Of a stretch of DNA of 64,000 nucleotides, positions 7,837-15,278 are shown in pieces. A model generated the notes under the pieces. The model saw only the letters and a program-made list of their open reading frames with translations, had not been told where the DNA came from and searched no databases. Both the position numbers and the translations under genes were made by a program. How positions within the stretch are numbered: position 1 is the first letter of the stretch; every line of letters starts with the position of its first letter. The DNA comes from Synechococcus sp. MW101C3 (GTDB taxonomy: Bacteria; Cyanobacteriota; Cyanobacteriia; PCC-6307; Cyanobiaceae): the NCBI RefSeq assembly GCF_002252635.1, contig NZ_NQKX01000003.1, positions 186,001-250,000 on the forward strand, in the 5' to 3' direction.

Positions 7837-9279
7837 TCACTTGACTTCTGTCAAGCGTGGCAGCGTCCATGTTCCCTTCAAGACTGGATCCTTAGGACCA
7901 TACAAACGCGCCACGAAGAAAAAGGGACCAGCTGGCGCAGGCAGCCAATTCGAGACTTTGTCCGTTCCTGGATTCTCGCTCTGGATATAGATCTCCAGGG
8001 ATCCATCAGTTCCCAGCTTCAGGCCTGATGTGCGATCACCGATCGAATAGCGTTGAATAGGATTCTCCACAAGCAGGCGTTCCGGCAACGTGTACATCGT
8101 CACCGACCAGAACTCCGTCACCGGTGGCAGCTGGCCCGGTTCGAATCGCAGCACCCATCGCTTGCGCCCATCAAGCACTTGGCCGTCGGGCCCGGTCTGC
8201 TGGGTGGCATAGAAGGCCTCTTCACTGCTGTTGCCATAAATCCCCAGCATCGCTCCCATCGAGCGGAACGTGAGGTAATCAGACCCCAGTTGCTGTCTGC
8301 TGCCGAAGAATCCCTGGGAGCTGGTCTGTTGTTGGGCCTTGGCCTTGAGCTCCTGGCTGGCCTCGGCCACCCCTTCCTCCAGGGCGGTGCGGAGCTTCGG
8401 ATCCAGCCGGGCCGGATCAAAGGGCAGGCCGGGGCCGATGCCGATGCGGGCGAACCGGGCCCGCATCTCCCGCTCCGATGGCACGGCGGGCATGAACGGC
8501 AACAGGGCGTTGAGGTAGGTGATGAAGCCGATCCCCTCGGCCTTGGAGGCGTTCCAGGCGGGCCAGGCCACCGCTGGGGCGGGCGGTGGCGCCGGTTGGC
8601 CTGTGAAGCGCGACAGGGGCGTGAGCACGTATTGGGCCTGGATCGCCTTCAGTGCTGGGATGTCATCGGGCCCGTTCAACTGGGTGCGGGTGAGGGTGCC
8701 GACGAAGTCGGTTTCGGCGCGGAACACCTTGGTGATGCCCTTCGGCACCGTGCCCTTCCAGTGGGGACCGGCGAACAGATAGGTGCCGGCCCCGCGGCCG
8801 TTGGAACGCACGCCGGTGTAGGCGAAGTTGTGGGTGTAGAGATCGAACCACTGGTTGACGTAGTAGCGGGGTGCCGGCACTGCGGGCAGCGACAGCACGA
8901 TCGGCTCGGTCCGCAGATCCAGCCAGGCCCAGGAGTAGGGCGTGTCGTTGTTGGGGGTGACGATGTCCTTGTCGGCCGGGGTGGCGGAGCGGCTGTAGTG
9001 CCGGAAGCGGTCGAAGCCACCCACGTAGCCCGGGAACGCCTTGTTCTGGGTCTGGTTCCAGAGGGTCTGGTAGCCCTGCAGGGGGGCATAGGCGTAGAGC
9101 CAGGCCTCTTTGGCGATGGCGCGGGCTTCTGCGGGGCTGGGGGCTGGGGCCTGGCTCGCTGAGCTGGAAACTTGTGCCGAAGCCGGTGTCGCGGCCAGGG
9201 AACCCAGGGGAGTCAGCGGCAGAGCGGCGATGAGGGCGGCGATCAAGGCGACCGCTGGTCGGCTGGGGGTCGGGACCAT
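7837..9279 (-). CDS. DUF1254/DUF1214 secreted protein (copy 1)
   Basis: A 480-residue protein with a signal peptide (ALIAALIAALPLTPLGSLA, then ATPASA). The N-terminal half is DUF1254 (AYAPLQGYQTLWNQ, TPNNDTPYSWAWLDLR, YYVNQWFDLYTHNFAYTG). The C-terminal half is DUF1214 (TEFWSVTMYTLPERLLVENP, IYIQSENP, FFFVARLYGP). These proteins occur in many bacteria; their chemistry is not settled. The gene lies 56 bp downstream of a second DUF1254 gene on the same strand, so the two may be cotranscribed. The ATG at 9279 starts directly before the signal peptide. Confidence 0.88.
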   Translation of the reverse strand: MVPTPSRPAVALIAALIAALPLTPLGSLAATPASAQVSSSASQAPAPSPAEARAIAKEAWLYAYAPLQGYQTLWNQTQNKAFPGYVGGFDRFRHYSRSATPADKDIVTPNNDTPYSWAWLDLRTEPIVLSLPAVPAPRYYVNQWFDLYTHNFAYTGVRSNGRGAGTYLFAGPHWKGTVPKGITKVFRAETDFVGTLTRTQLNGPDDIPALKAIQAQYVLTPLSRFTGQPAPPPAPAVAWPAWNASKAEGIGFITYLNALLPFMPAVPSEREMRARFARIGIGPGLPFDPARLDPKLRTALEEGVAEASQELKAKAQQQTSSQGFFGSRQQLGSDYLTFRSMGAMLGIYGNSSEEAFYATQQTGPDGQVLDGRKRWVLRFEPGQLPPVTEFWSVTMYTLPERLLVENPIQRYSIGDRTSGLKLGTDGSLEIYIQSENPGTDKVSNWLPAPAGPFFFVARLYGPKDPVLKGTWTLPRLTEVK

Positions 9280-9335
9280 CGTGTTGGTGGGGAACGCTGT
9301 GGGTACGGAGGGCGGGTGTCAGGCGAAGGGTTGCC

Positions 9336-10814
9336 TCAGGGCTTGAGCGCTTCGATGTCGTTCAGCTGCCAGGCCTTGCTGAAGTAGGCCTCGGTGGGGC
9401 CGTAGAAGCGGAAGTAGGCGAACCAGCCCTTGCCCGGGGTGGTCTTGATCCAGTTGGCGGCGCCGGCCGGCCGTACCGGGCCAAAGGACACATCCAACGA
9501 GCCATCGGTGTTGGTGACAAGATCCGGCTTGCGGGAGCTGAGGTCGGCGGCACCCTGGTCGGTGATCAGCGGGCCACGGCTGAGGTTGTCGTACAGGGTG
9601 ATCGACCAGAACTGCTTCACCGGCGCGCCAGCCGGCACGCGCATCCGGTAGGTGCGGCCGCCATCAAGCCAACGTCCTCCCTTGTCTTTGGAGGCCTCCA
9701 GGTATACCTGGCCAAAGCCCACGATCCGCCCCTGCATGCCTGCTGACATGCCGATCGCCTCGTAGAACCAGGAACTGCGCTCGTCGATCTGCACGCGCCG
9801 TTTGTCCGGGGTTTCCTGATCAAGGTCGAACAACACGGCGTACTCCCATTGCTTGCCGGGGTACACCGTTGCTCCGGGGATTCGCTTGTCGTAGGCGATG
9901 GTGCGGGCCATCAGATCGCCCACCTGGGCGGCCTCCGTGAGCACCTTGGCCTGGCGGGCATCCGGTTGGAAGGGCTGGCCAGGGGTGATCCCCAGAGGAG
10001 CGAGCATCCCGAACAGCATGCGGTCGCCGGGGGCCACCGGCTCGTTGGCATAGAGCTCGCTCAGCAGGCGCCAGTAGTTCAGGTCGGCGGGCTGGGCCGA
10101 CTGCCAGGGGCGACCAGCCACCGGCACATAGGCGTTCGTGGGCGGGTTATCCCGCTGGCTCCAGCCGTAGAGCCGGTGGCGGCGCACGGTGGCTTCGGCC
10201 ACGGCCTTGTCGGGATCAAGGCCTCGGGTGGCGAACCAGATCTGATTGCTTGGGGAGCGGACGATGAGGTAGCCCGGGGCCACCGGCTCGGGACTGCCGG
10301 GGGGAAGGATCAGAAACTTGCCACCGGCACCCTTGTCGGGTCCCGTCTGGCCCATGTCGGTGATCGGCTGTTGCCAGATGTCCAGCACCCCGCCGGCGGT
10401 GAGCCCGGCGGGCACCTCGATCACCAATGGTCCCTGCTTGGCAAGGTCCCAGAAGCTGAAGGCGTAGAGGGTGGTGATGTTGGGGGTGAGCATCCCCGCC
10501 TTGTCCTTCAGGGTCTGGTAGAGCACCACATCGCCGTTGCGGGCGCCGAAGGTTTTGGCCTGGGCGTCGTAGAGCGCCTTGAAACCGACGGCCGGCAGGG
10601 CCCAGAGATAGGCCTGGGTGGCGCGCTGGAAGTCGAGCTCGTCGTAGAGCCTGGCAGCGGTGGCCTTGCTGGGGTAGCCATTCTCCAGTTGAAGAGCCCC
10701 AAACCTTGTCTGTCGGACATCAGCTGCTGCAGGCTGCTTGGCTTGCACGCCACTGAAGAAGCTGATACTGGCCAGGGAGGCGATCAGCGACTTCCGAAAG
10801 AGGTTGAGCTTCAC
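9336..10814 (-). CDS. DUF1254/DUF1214 secreted protein (copy 2)
   Basis: A 492-residue protein with an N-terminal signal (SLIASLASISFFSGVQA-KQ). DUF1254 spans about residues 40-170 (RATQAYLWALPAVGFKALY, TPNITTLYAFSFWDL). DUF1214 is at the C-terminus (RVPAGAPVKQFWSITLYDN, FAYFRFYGPTEAYF). The start is GTG. It is a diverged paralogue of the gene at 7837-9279, with only the motif frame conserved, so the duplication is old or the two were acquired separately. It is the first chromosomal gene after the cupin cassette and its attC-like site. Confidence 0.88.
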   Translation of the reverse strand: MKLNLFRKSLIASLASISFFSGVQAKQPAAADVRQTRFGALQLENGYPSKATAARLYDELDFQRATQAYLWALPAVGFKALYDAQAKTFGARNGDVVLYQTLKDKAGMLTPNITTLYAFSFWDLAKQGPLVIEVPAGLTAGGVLDIWQQPITDMGQTGPDKGAGGKFLILPPGSPEPVAPGYLIVRSPSNQIWFATRGLDPDKAVAEATVRRHRLYGWSQRDNPPTNAYVPVAGRPWQSAQPADLNYWRLLSELYANEPVAPGDRMLFGMLAPLGITPGQPFQPDARQAKVLTEAAQVGDLMARTIAYDKRIPGATVYPGKQWEYAVLFDLDQETPDKRRVQIDERSSWFYEAIGMSAGMQGRIVGFGQVYLEASKDKGGRWLDGGRTYRMRVPAGAPVKQFWSITLYDNLSRGPLITDQGAADLSSRKPDLVTNTDGSLDVSFGPVRPAGAANWIKTTPGKGWFAYFRFYGPTEAYFSKAWQLNDIEALKP

Positions 10815-10861
10815 GGAGTTGAGTCAGTGATCAACTTTAACTGCTCGTTCAGCTACGGCCC

Positions 10862-10946
10862 AGCCAACGCTCAAGATCAGTGGCGGGCAGGAGCCAAATG
10901 CGCTGACAAGGCGTCTCTGGTTTCGGCGGCTGGATCTTGGTGCTAG
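10862..10946 (-). mobile_element. attC-like site H, after the cupin cassette
   Basis: Plus-strand left arm AACGCTCAAGATCAGTGGCG; reverse complement of the right arm AGCACCAAGATCCAGCCGCC. They pair over about 17 bp with one extrahelical C (AAGATC-AG against AAGATCCAG). It begins 20 bp after the cupin stop, as expected for a cassette. The outer core (GCCTAAC-like) is decayed to CTAGCAC. Its arms share the CTCAAGATCAG / CTCCAGATCAG pattern with the site at 31700-31787. It marks the distal edge of the integrase-proximal array. Confidence 0.6.
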
Positions 10947-10965
10947 GTATCTCGCTCTTGATGAA

Positions 10966-11325
10966 CTACACCGGCTCGAAGCCCGATGCTGAAGGAGAGA
11001 CGACGGAAACAAAGACAAGTGGTTCTTGCCCGGTGTTAAGAACACCGTGGACTTCTCGGCGATGGGCTACAAGCACATCTCCCTGAGCGATGGCAATCGA
11101 CTCCCCCTTAGACCCAAGGCTGTACTCGCCGCAACCTGAAAGGATGGTCCATGTATCTTGGCCATCAGGATGCACATGAGCCGAGATATGCTGGCCAGGC
11201 TTGATATGCCAAGCAACGACCGTTGCGTCAGCCGACTCGGTGATGACTGAGCGAATGGGCTCACCGTCCGCTGGTTGTAGAAAGTCTGTGACCTTAAACA
11301 AGCGCTTCGGGCTCGTTATGGACAC
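10966..11325 (-). CDS. Small cupin-domain protein (cassette gene)
   Basis: A 119-residue single-domain cupin. The first metal-binding motif is HISAHVHPDGQDTW (G-x5-H-x-H type) and the second is around HRREVHGVLN, with the usual GDVLVAH turn between them. Such proteins bind a metal and a small ligand; this one has no second domain to suggest a substrate. The start is GTG at 11325. It lies between a remnant attC after the GNAT gene and the attC-like site at 10862-10946, and so reads as the second cassette of the integron at 10862-12400. Confidence 0.85.
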   Translation of the reverse strand: MSITSPKRLFKVTDFLQPADGEPIRSVITESADATVVAWHIKPGQHISAHVHPDGQDTWTILSGCGEYSLGSKGESIAIAQGDVLVAHRREVHGVLNTGQEPLVFVSVVSPSASGFEPV

Positions 11326-11360
11326 GATGGAATGGTGTTTGTTGGGTGGATTTTAGCAAG

Positions 11361-11385
11361 AACGGCGGGCCAGCCGTTGTTAAGC
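11361..11385 (-). mobile_element. Shrunken attC remnant after the GNAT gene
   Basis: On the minus strand GCTTAAC (fits the R'' core RYYYAAC; 11385-11379) overlaps the GNAT stop codon. It is followed by a perfect 6-bp stem AACGGC/GCCGTT (11378-11361). A full attC would have longer arms and a closing GTTRRRY core. I read this as an attC with most of its arms deleted. A simple transcription terminator is the alternative, but there is no T tract. Confidence 0.45.
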
Positions 11386-11871
11386 TGCACCGGCGAGAGA
11401 TCGTGAAAAAATCACCTTCGAGTCCCCTTCAGCATAGAAATCGGGGATACGTCCTCGCACTTCATACCCGCGCTTCAGGTAAAAGTTTCGAGCTCGCGCC
11501 AACGCTTCCTGGTCACTAGTCTCAATAACAATCACGCGCGCACCCAATGCTGCCGCATCTCGCTCGATGTTAGAAAGAATGGCTTGGCCGACACCGCCGC
11601 CATGATGACCGGGTCTTACGCCAATCCACCACACGTTCCACACCCGCTCGGAATAGGCGTCTGGAGAATAGTACGACCACCCAATGACTGGGCCGTCTTG
11701 AAACTCGCGACAAGCCACAGCAGTATGCCCCTCGGGCAGCTCCCCAGCAGCAAGGGAATCCAGAACTCCACCCAAAAGGGCTTCCGCATCCTCGGCAGTG
11801 AATAGTCCGGTGCTCACGGCTAGTCCAAGCAATACCTCTCTCTCATGCGCTTGAATGGGGCCGATGATCAC
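11380..11871 (-). CDS. GNAT-family N-acetyltransferase (first cassette)
   Basis: A 163-residue single-domain GNAT protein. The acetyl-CoA loop is visible as VRPGHHGGGVGQAIL (residues ~83-97, motif Q/R-x-x-G-x-G/A), followed by the alpha3 helix, GARVIVIETSD and ARNFYLKRGYEVRGR (motif B). The acceptor substrate is not predictable; GNATs are common integron cargo. The GTG start at 11871 lies 26 bp after a perfect core site GTTAGGC (minus strand, 11904-11898), and its stop overlaps the R'' core of a remnant attC. It is therefore the first cassette after the integrase relic. Confidence 0.87.
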   Translation of the reverse strand: MIIGPIQAHEREVLLGLAVSTGLFTAEDAEALLGGVLDSLAAGELPEGHTAVACREFQDGPVIGWSYYSPDAYSERVWNVWWIGVRPGHHGGGVGQAILSNIERDAAALGARVIVIETSDQEALARARNFYLKRGYEVRGRIPDFYAEGDSKVIFSRSLAGAA

Positions 11872-11897
11872 TTGATTGCCTCCGTTGTGGTCTTGCC

Positions 11898-11960
11898 GCC
11901 TAACGCTGATTGGGCGTACCCGGTGAAAACGCGCTGCGCCTACCCAGTGAAGCCTAAGCG
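11898..11960 (-). mobile_element. Candidate attI site
   Basis: Between the integrase relic and the first cassette lies a core site GTTAGGC (minus strand, 11904-11898; fits GTTRRRY). Two 17-bp direct repeats (TTCACCGGGTACGCCCA, minus strand 11927-11911, and TTCACTGGGTAGGCGCA, minus strand 11951-11935) match at 14 of 17 positions and are 24 bp apart. attI sites carry a single core plus integrase-binding direct repeats, which fits. A degenerate attC cannot be excluded. If it is attI, the integrase points the same way as its cassettes, the arrangement known as an inverted integrase. Confidence 0.45.
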
Positions 11961-12071
11961 AGGTAGGGATTGAAGCCAGAGCAACACAAACCCAGGGCAG
12001 GCCAAAGATCCCAGGCTCATCCTGCCAGGGGCCAAGGTTTTCGGCGGACCCGTCTAAGACAGTTCGACGCG

Positions 12072-12400
12072 TTACAGAAGGTCGGCAGGACTGCTGACGC
12101 CCAGGGGCCCGCGGTTCAGCACATGCGTGTAGATCATGGTTGTCTGCACATCCTTATTCCCCAGCAATTCCTGGATCGGCGAATGTCCTGGCCCCACTCC
12201 ACCGGAGCGTTGGGCTCCTTCCTCCCCAGCGCGTGGGGATGCGGCATCGGGCCAGCACAGCCCCTCCAGCACCCAATGTGGGTGAGGAACGCCTTCACCT
12301 CGGCGCTGGCCAGGGTGTTCACTCATGCCCACCGACTTCCTACGCCTTCGCCTTCGTCGACTGACCAACCGGATGGCACGGATGATCCCCGCAGGCATTT
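12072..12400 (-). pseudogene. intI: Integron integrase (IntI) relic
   Basis: The C-terminal segment [34 protein letters not shown] (plus strand about 12072-12175) is diagnostic of integron integrases; the Tyr of MIYTHVLN is the recombinase nucleophile. Just before it, DIR lies in another frame, so one base is missing between DIR and IQELL. A second block, [12 protein letters not shown] (12272-12310), matches the N-terminal core-binding domain and is joined almost directly to the C-terminal piece. The middle of the protein, including the catalytic Arg-Lys-His-Arg region, is deleted. The gene is certainly inactive. It has the same orientation as the GNAT and cupin cassettes that follow. Confidence 0.85.
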
Positions 12401-12526
12401 ACCGTCTTAATCGTCCATGCTGCATACATAAGCAAATCAGAAGTTTCAGTATTTCTTTATCAGGACATTCCGTTCACATGATGCTGAAATTCAGCACCAT
12501 ATGACAAGTCTTGCTGATGTTCCCTG

Positions 12527-13258
12527 TTGCGTGTTCAGCCCCTGATCCAAATCATCGACCACGAGCCTCACGTTCTTGAGGTGCTGGCCCCGTTACTGGA
12601 GCAGGTGGGCTGGCGCGTTCTTCACGCCGATGATGGACATCACGGCCAGGCCATGGCCTTGCAGCACCAGCCCCATCTGATCGTGCTCGACCTGCTGCTG
12701 CCCAAGCTGGATGGCCTCTCGGTGCTGCAGCGCCTGCGGCGCGATCGGCGCACCGCGCGGGTGCCGGTGATGGTGCTCACGGCGCTGGCCAGCAAGGAAG
12801 ACAGGCTCAAGGCCTTCAACTGCGGCGCCGACGACTACGTCCTCAAGCCCTTCGAGGTGGAGGAGGTGTTCGTGCGCATCCGATCCCTGCTGCGCCACCA
12901 GCTGGAAACGCCGCTGGCCTTGGCCACCCCGGAGATCCTGTCCTACGGGCCGCTCAGGCTCTGTCCTGAACAGCTGGAGGCGCTCTGGTTCGATCAGGTT
13001 GTTTGCCTTACCCGCAAGGAGTTTGAGCTGCTGCATTGCCTGTTGCAGCGCCACGGCCAGGCTGTGTCATGGGGGGTGATGCTCAAGGAGGTGTGGGGCT
13101 ACTCCCCTGGCGATGACATCGAGTGCATCCGCACCCATATCCGCCACCTCAGAACCAAGATCGAGCCGGATCCCGGCCGACCCCAGTTTCTGAAGACGAT
13201 CTATGGCGTGGGCTACTGCCTGGATCTTCCCCATCAACAGCGCCAAGCGATGGCCTGA
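12527..13258 (+). CDS. OmpR-type response regulator, orphan
   Basis: A 243-residue two-domain regulator. The receiver domain has Asp11, phosphoacceptor Asp55 (LIVLDLLLPK), Thr85 (VLTA) and Lys107 (VLKPF). A winged-helix DNA-binding domain follows (CLTRKEFELLHCLLQRHG, then IRTHIRHLRTKIEPD and TIYGVGYCL). An in-frame stop at 12515-12517 forces a non-ATG start; TTG at 12527 is the best choice. No histidine kinase gene is adjacent, so the partner is elsewhere. The intI relic ends its 5' side about 130 bp upstream on the other strand. Confidence 0.92.
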   Translation: MRVQPLIQIIDHEPHVLEVLAPLLEQVGWRVLHADDGHHGQAMALQHQPHLIVLDLLLPKLDGLSVLQRLRRDRRTARVPVMVLTALASKEDRLKAFNCGADDYVLKPFEVEEVFVRIRSLLRHQLETPLALATPEILSYGPLRLCPEQLEALWFDQVVCLTRKEFELLHCLLQRHGQAVSWGVMLKEVWGYSPGDDIECIRTHIRHLRTKIEPDPGRPQFLKTIYGVGYCLDLPHQQRQAMA

Positions 13259-13292
13259 GGCTCAGGGCGCTCCACTGCCGAAGGAGCGAGGT

Positions 13293-13628
13293 TCAGAGAA
13301 AGCTGCCGTTGTGTGTGGGCGCGGCCTCAGGGGTGTACGGGCTGAAGCGCATGTGGCTTCTGTTCAGCACGCCAGGCTGCACAACAGGGGCCTCGGCAGG
13401 GGCGGCAGCGGGCTTCTGCTGGTGGAGCACTTCCTCCAGCAGGAAGGCACAGAGGTTGGACATGGAACGCCCTTCCTCTTCCGAACGGTTCAGGAGTGTT
13501 TGAAACACCTGATAGCTGATGGTGATGGAGATGCGGCGTGGTTGACGTTGCATGATCCGAAGTCGCTCGCTTGTGGTAAGGGTTGGATTCGTTGCTTCTT
13601 GGCTGGAATGAGGAGTGATGGAAGTCAT
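13293..13628 (-). CDS. CopG-like ribbon-helix-helix protein
   Basis: From the ATG at 13628 the protein has about 111 residues (the frame stays open to 13661). The central segment RRISITISYQVFQTLLNRSEEEGRSMSNLCAFLLEEVL is a typical ribbon-helix-helix: a basic beta strand (RISITIS), helix 1, then the SMSNLCAFLLEE helix. The flanks are Pro/Ala-rich and low in complexity. RHH proteins are DNA-binding dimers, often small autoregulators or antitoxins. No toxin gene is next to it. It is convergent with the response regulator gene, with a gap of about 34 bp. Confidence 0.7.
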   Translation of the reverse strand: MTSITPHSSQEATNPTLTTSERLRIMQRQPRRISITISYQVFQTLLNRSEEEGRSMSNLCAFLLEEVLHQQKPAAAPAEAPVVQPGVLNRSHMRFSPYTPEAAPTHNGSFL

Positions 13629-13769
13629 GGAACGTTGCTGGTATTTCCGCGTGTGATGCACTAAGCAACACTTGAGGTGATCACTACTGCCGACATAGCG
13701 GTGTGCAGGTGATTCAACAAACCCATCGAATCAATCTGATCAGAATCCGACTACTTCAGAGACTGCCTC

Positions 13770-13802
13770 AAACGCCGGGTCCGTCTGAACGGCGTCTTTT
13801 CC
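13770..13802 (+). terminator. Rho-independent terminator-like hairpin, plus strand
   Basis: ACGCCG (13772-13777) pairs with CGGCGT (13790-13795) around a 12-nt loop and is followed by CTTTTCC. The nearest upstream plus-strand gene ends at 13258, with an opposing gene between them. It may end a small unannotated plus-strand transcript or long read-through. Confidence 0.5.
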
Positions 13803-14370
13803 ATCATCCTAGCGGGAGTTAAAAGACCTGGCTCCTGGCGCTGGACAGCGCACTGGGCAACGCGCGAGACGAATGCCCCCATCACGCAGGTCAGAACTGA
13901 CTGGATGAGTGGAGAGCGCCTTGGCCATCGCATGACCGGAGGATCCACCTGCCAAAGGCAGAATCACCTGGGCTTGCCCATTCCCATGCACTCGTCCAGA
14001 TCCCTTGCAGTCCCATGGGTCTGGACAGATTCACGGACATCGGTGCAGTAAAAAGCCGCGAGCGATGCGCTACAGACGCCTCGCTTAATCTTCAATGGAA
14101 TCCACGGCGACGAAGCAAGCCCGTTGAGCTAAGGATACACAGCAGAACTTTCAAGGACAAATCTATACAGCCGAGCCAGCTTTCATCGTTGGATGTTGAT
14201 GGCGCCGTGGATATGACGCACATCTACAGCAGCCAACAACCTGCATGTTTCCCATAGTGAAGGGAGAGATGCATTGACATGACAAGCCAAACGAATTGCT
14301 CCGGCAGCAATCCGCCCGCTCCATGGTCGCTTGCATCGCTCCTCCAACCCCAGCCCTCGCGGACCTGCTC
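13803..14370. other. No supported gene
   Basis: About 570 bp between the terminator-like hairpin and the CsbD gene. Short open frames on both strands lack motifs and convincing starts. It presumably contains the promoter of the CsbD/DUF1328 cluster, but I cannot point to a clear -10/-35 pair. Confidence 0.5.
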
Positions 14371-14556
14371 ATGAACAAGCTCCAGTTCAAAGGTGAATGG
14401 CACGAGCTCAAAGGAAAGCTCCGGCAGAAGTTTGCCGAACTCACCGATGACGACGTGGATTACGCCGAGGGCCAAGAAGAGGAGTTGCTTGGTCATCTCC
14501 AGAAGAAGCTTGGCAAGACCCAGGAAGAACTTGCCCAACTGGTAAACACACCCTGA
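14371..14556 (+). CDS. CsbD-family stress protein
   Basis: A 61-residue CsbD-like protein. It has the signature start [20 protein letters not shown], a short acidic middle ([14 protein letters not shown]) and a second helix ([20 protein letters not shown]). CsbD proteins are small, hydrophilic, general-stress proteins of unknown mechanism. The frame is open upstream to a TTG at 14296, but the family always begins at the NKLQ(W/F)KG segment, so the ATG at 14371 is chosen. The next gene starts 10 bp after its stop, and a third CsbD-like gene follows, indicating a stress operon. Confidence 0.9.
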   Translation: MNKLQFKGEWHELKGKLRQKFAELTDDDVDYAEGQEEELLGHLQKKLGKTQEELAQLVNTP

Positions 14557-14566
14557 AGGTCGCATC

Positions 14567-14731
14567 ATGCTGAACTATGCCATCACTTTCCTAGTCATTG
14601 CAATCATCGCCGCCGTTCTCGGCTTCGGTGGTATCGCCGGATCAGCTGCAGGCATCGCCCAGATCCTGTTCCTTGTCTTCCTCGTGCTTGCCCTGCTCTC
14701 CTTCTTCACCGGCCGGCGCAACGTGCTGTGA
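14567..14731 (+). CDS. DUF1328 small membrane protein
   Basis: A 54-residue protein, [20 protein letters not shown], then [20 protein letters not shown] and [11 protein letters not shown]. It has two membrane helices with a Gly/Ala turn, matching the DUF1328 (YtjA-like) family in length and pattern. An AAGG element lies 8 bp before the ATG. DUF1328 genes often accompany CsbD genes, as here, where it sits between two. The function is unknown; a role in envelope stress is inferred from the company it keeps. Confidence 0.88.
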   Translation: MLNYAITFLVIAIIAAVLGFGGIAGSAAGIAQILFLVFLVLALLSFFTGRRNVL

Positions 14732-14807
14732 ATACCCGCGAGAACAACGCTGTTCAGATCACATCCACCTGATCGCATCACCTCCTTTTCCCATCGTCAT
14801 CGTCACC

Positions 14808-15134
14808 ATGAATCACCAAGCTCGTTCACTGCGCCAGCTGGTTGCCGCCTGCCTTGGGCTGGCCTTCAGCCTTTTGGTGTTGATCGCCACGCCTGCCATG
14901 AGCGCTCCCGCCCATGCCTCAGATGTCTTCGTCAGCAGCACCTCCACCTTGCCGCTGGCCGCCACCACCGGCCGCATCAAAGCGGGTGCCAAGGAATTCG
15001 AGGGCAAGACCCAGGAATCCATCGGCAACGTCACTGGCAACAAGGGTGATCGTCTGGCCGGCAAGGCGAAACAGGCCGAAGCCAAGGTTCGCAATACTGT
15101 CGAAGACATCAAGGACAAGGCCGCAAGGGGCTGA
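14808..15134 (+). CDS. Exported CsbD-like protein
   Basis: From the ATG at 14808 the protein has 108 residues. Residues 1-35 are a signal peptide (LVAACLGLAFSLLVLIATPAMSA). The mature C-terminus has the CsbD pattern (IKAGAKEFEGKTQESIGNVT, GNKGDRLAGKAKQAEAKVRN). CsbD proteins are normally cytosolic; here the domain is fused to an export signal and probably works in the periplasm or outer layers. It is the third gene of the CsbD/DUF1328 cluster, 76 bp after the second. A similar exported protein is at 30218-30535. Confidence 0.8.
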   Translation: MNHQARSLRQLVAACLGLAFSLLVLIATPAMSAPAHASDVFVSSTSTLPLAATTGRIKAGAKEFEGKTQESIGNVTGNKGDRLAGKAKQAEAKVRNTVEDIKDKAARG

Positions 15135-15278
15135 CCCAGGATCAGCGCGTCGGCCTGGCATCACGCCGCATCACGCCTTTGAGGGCCAGGCCGACCTGCT
15201 GATACCGGAGGCTGTTGGTCACGTGCCCGGTGGGCAAGGCGATCATCGCTGCGCCTTTCGGGTCTGTGGCCAGACCCG

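Noticed and set aside
8053-9162. Long plus-strand frame over the first DUF1254 gene
   Set aside because: Gly/His/Gln-rich translation with no motifs, fully antisense to a gene with clear domains; a GC-driven shadow.
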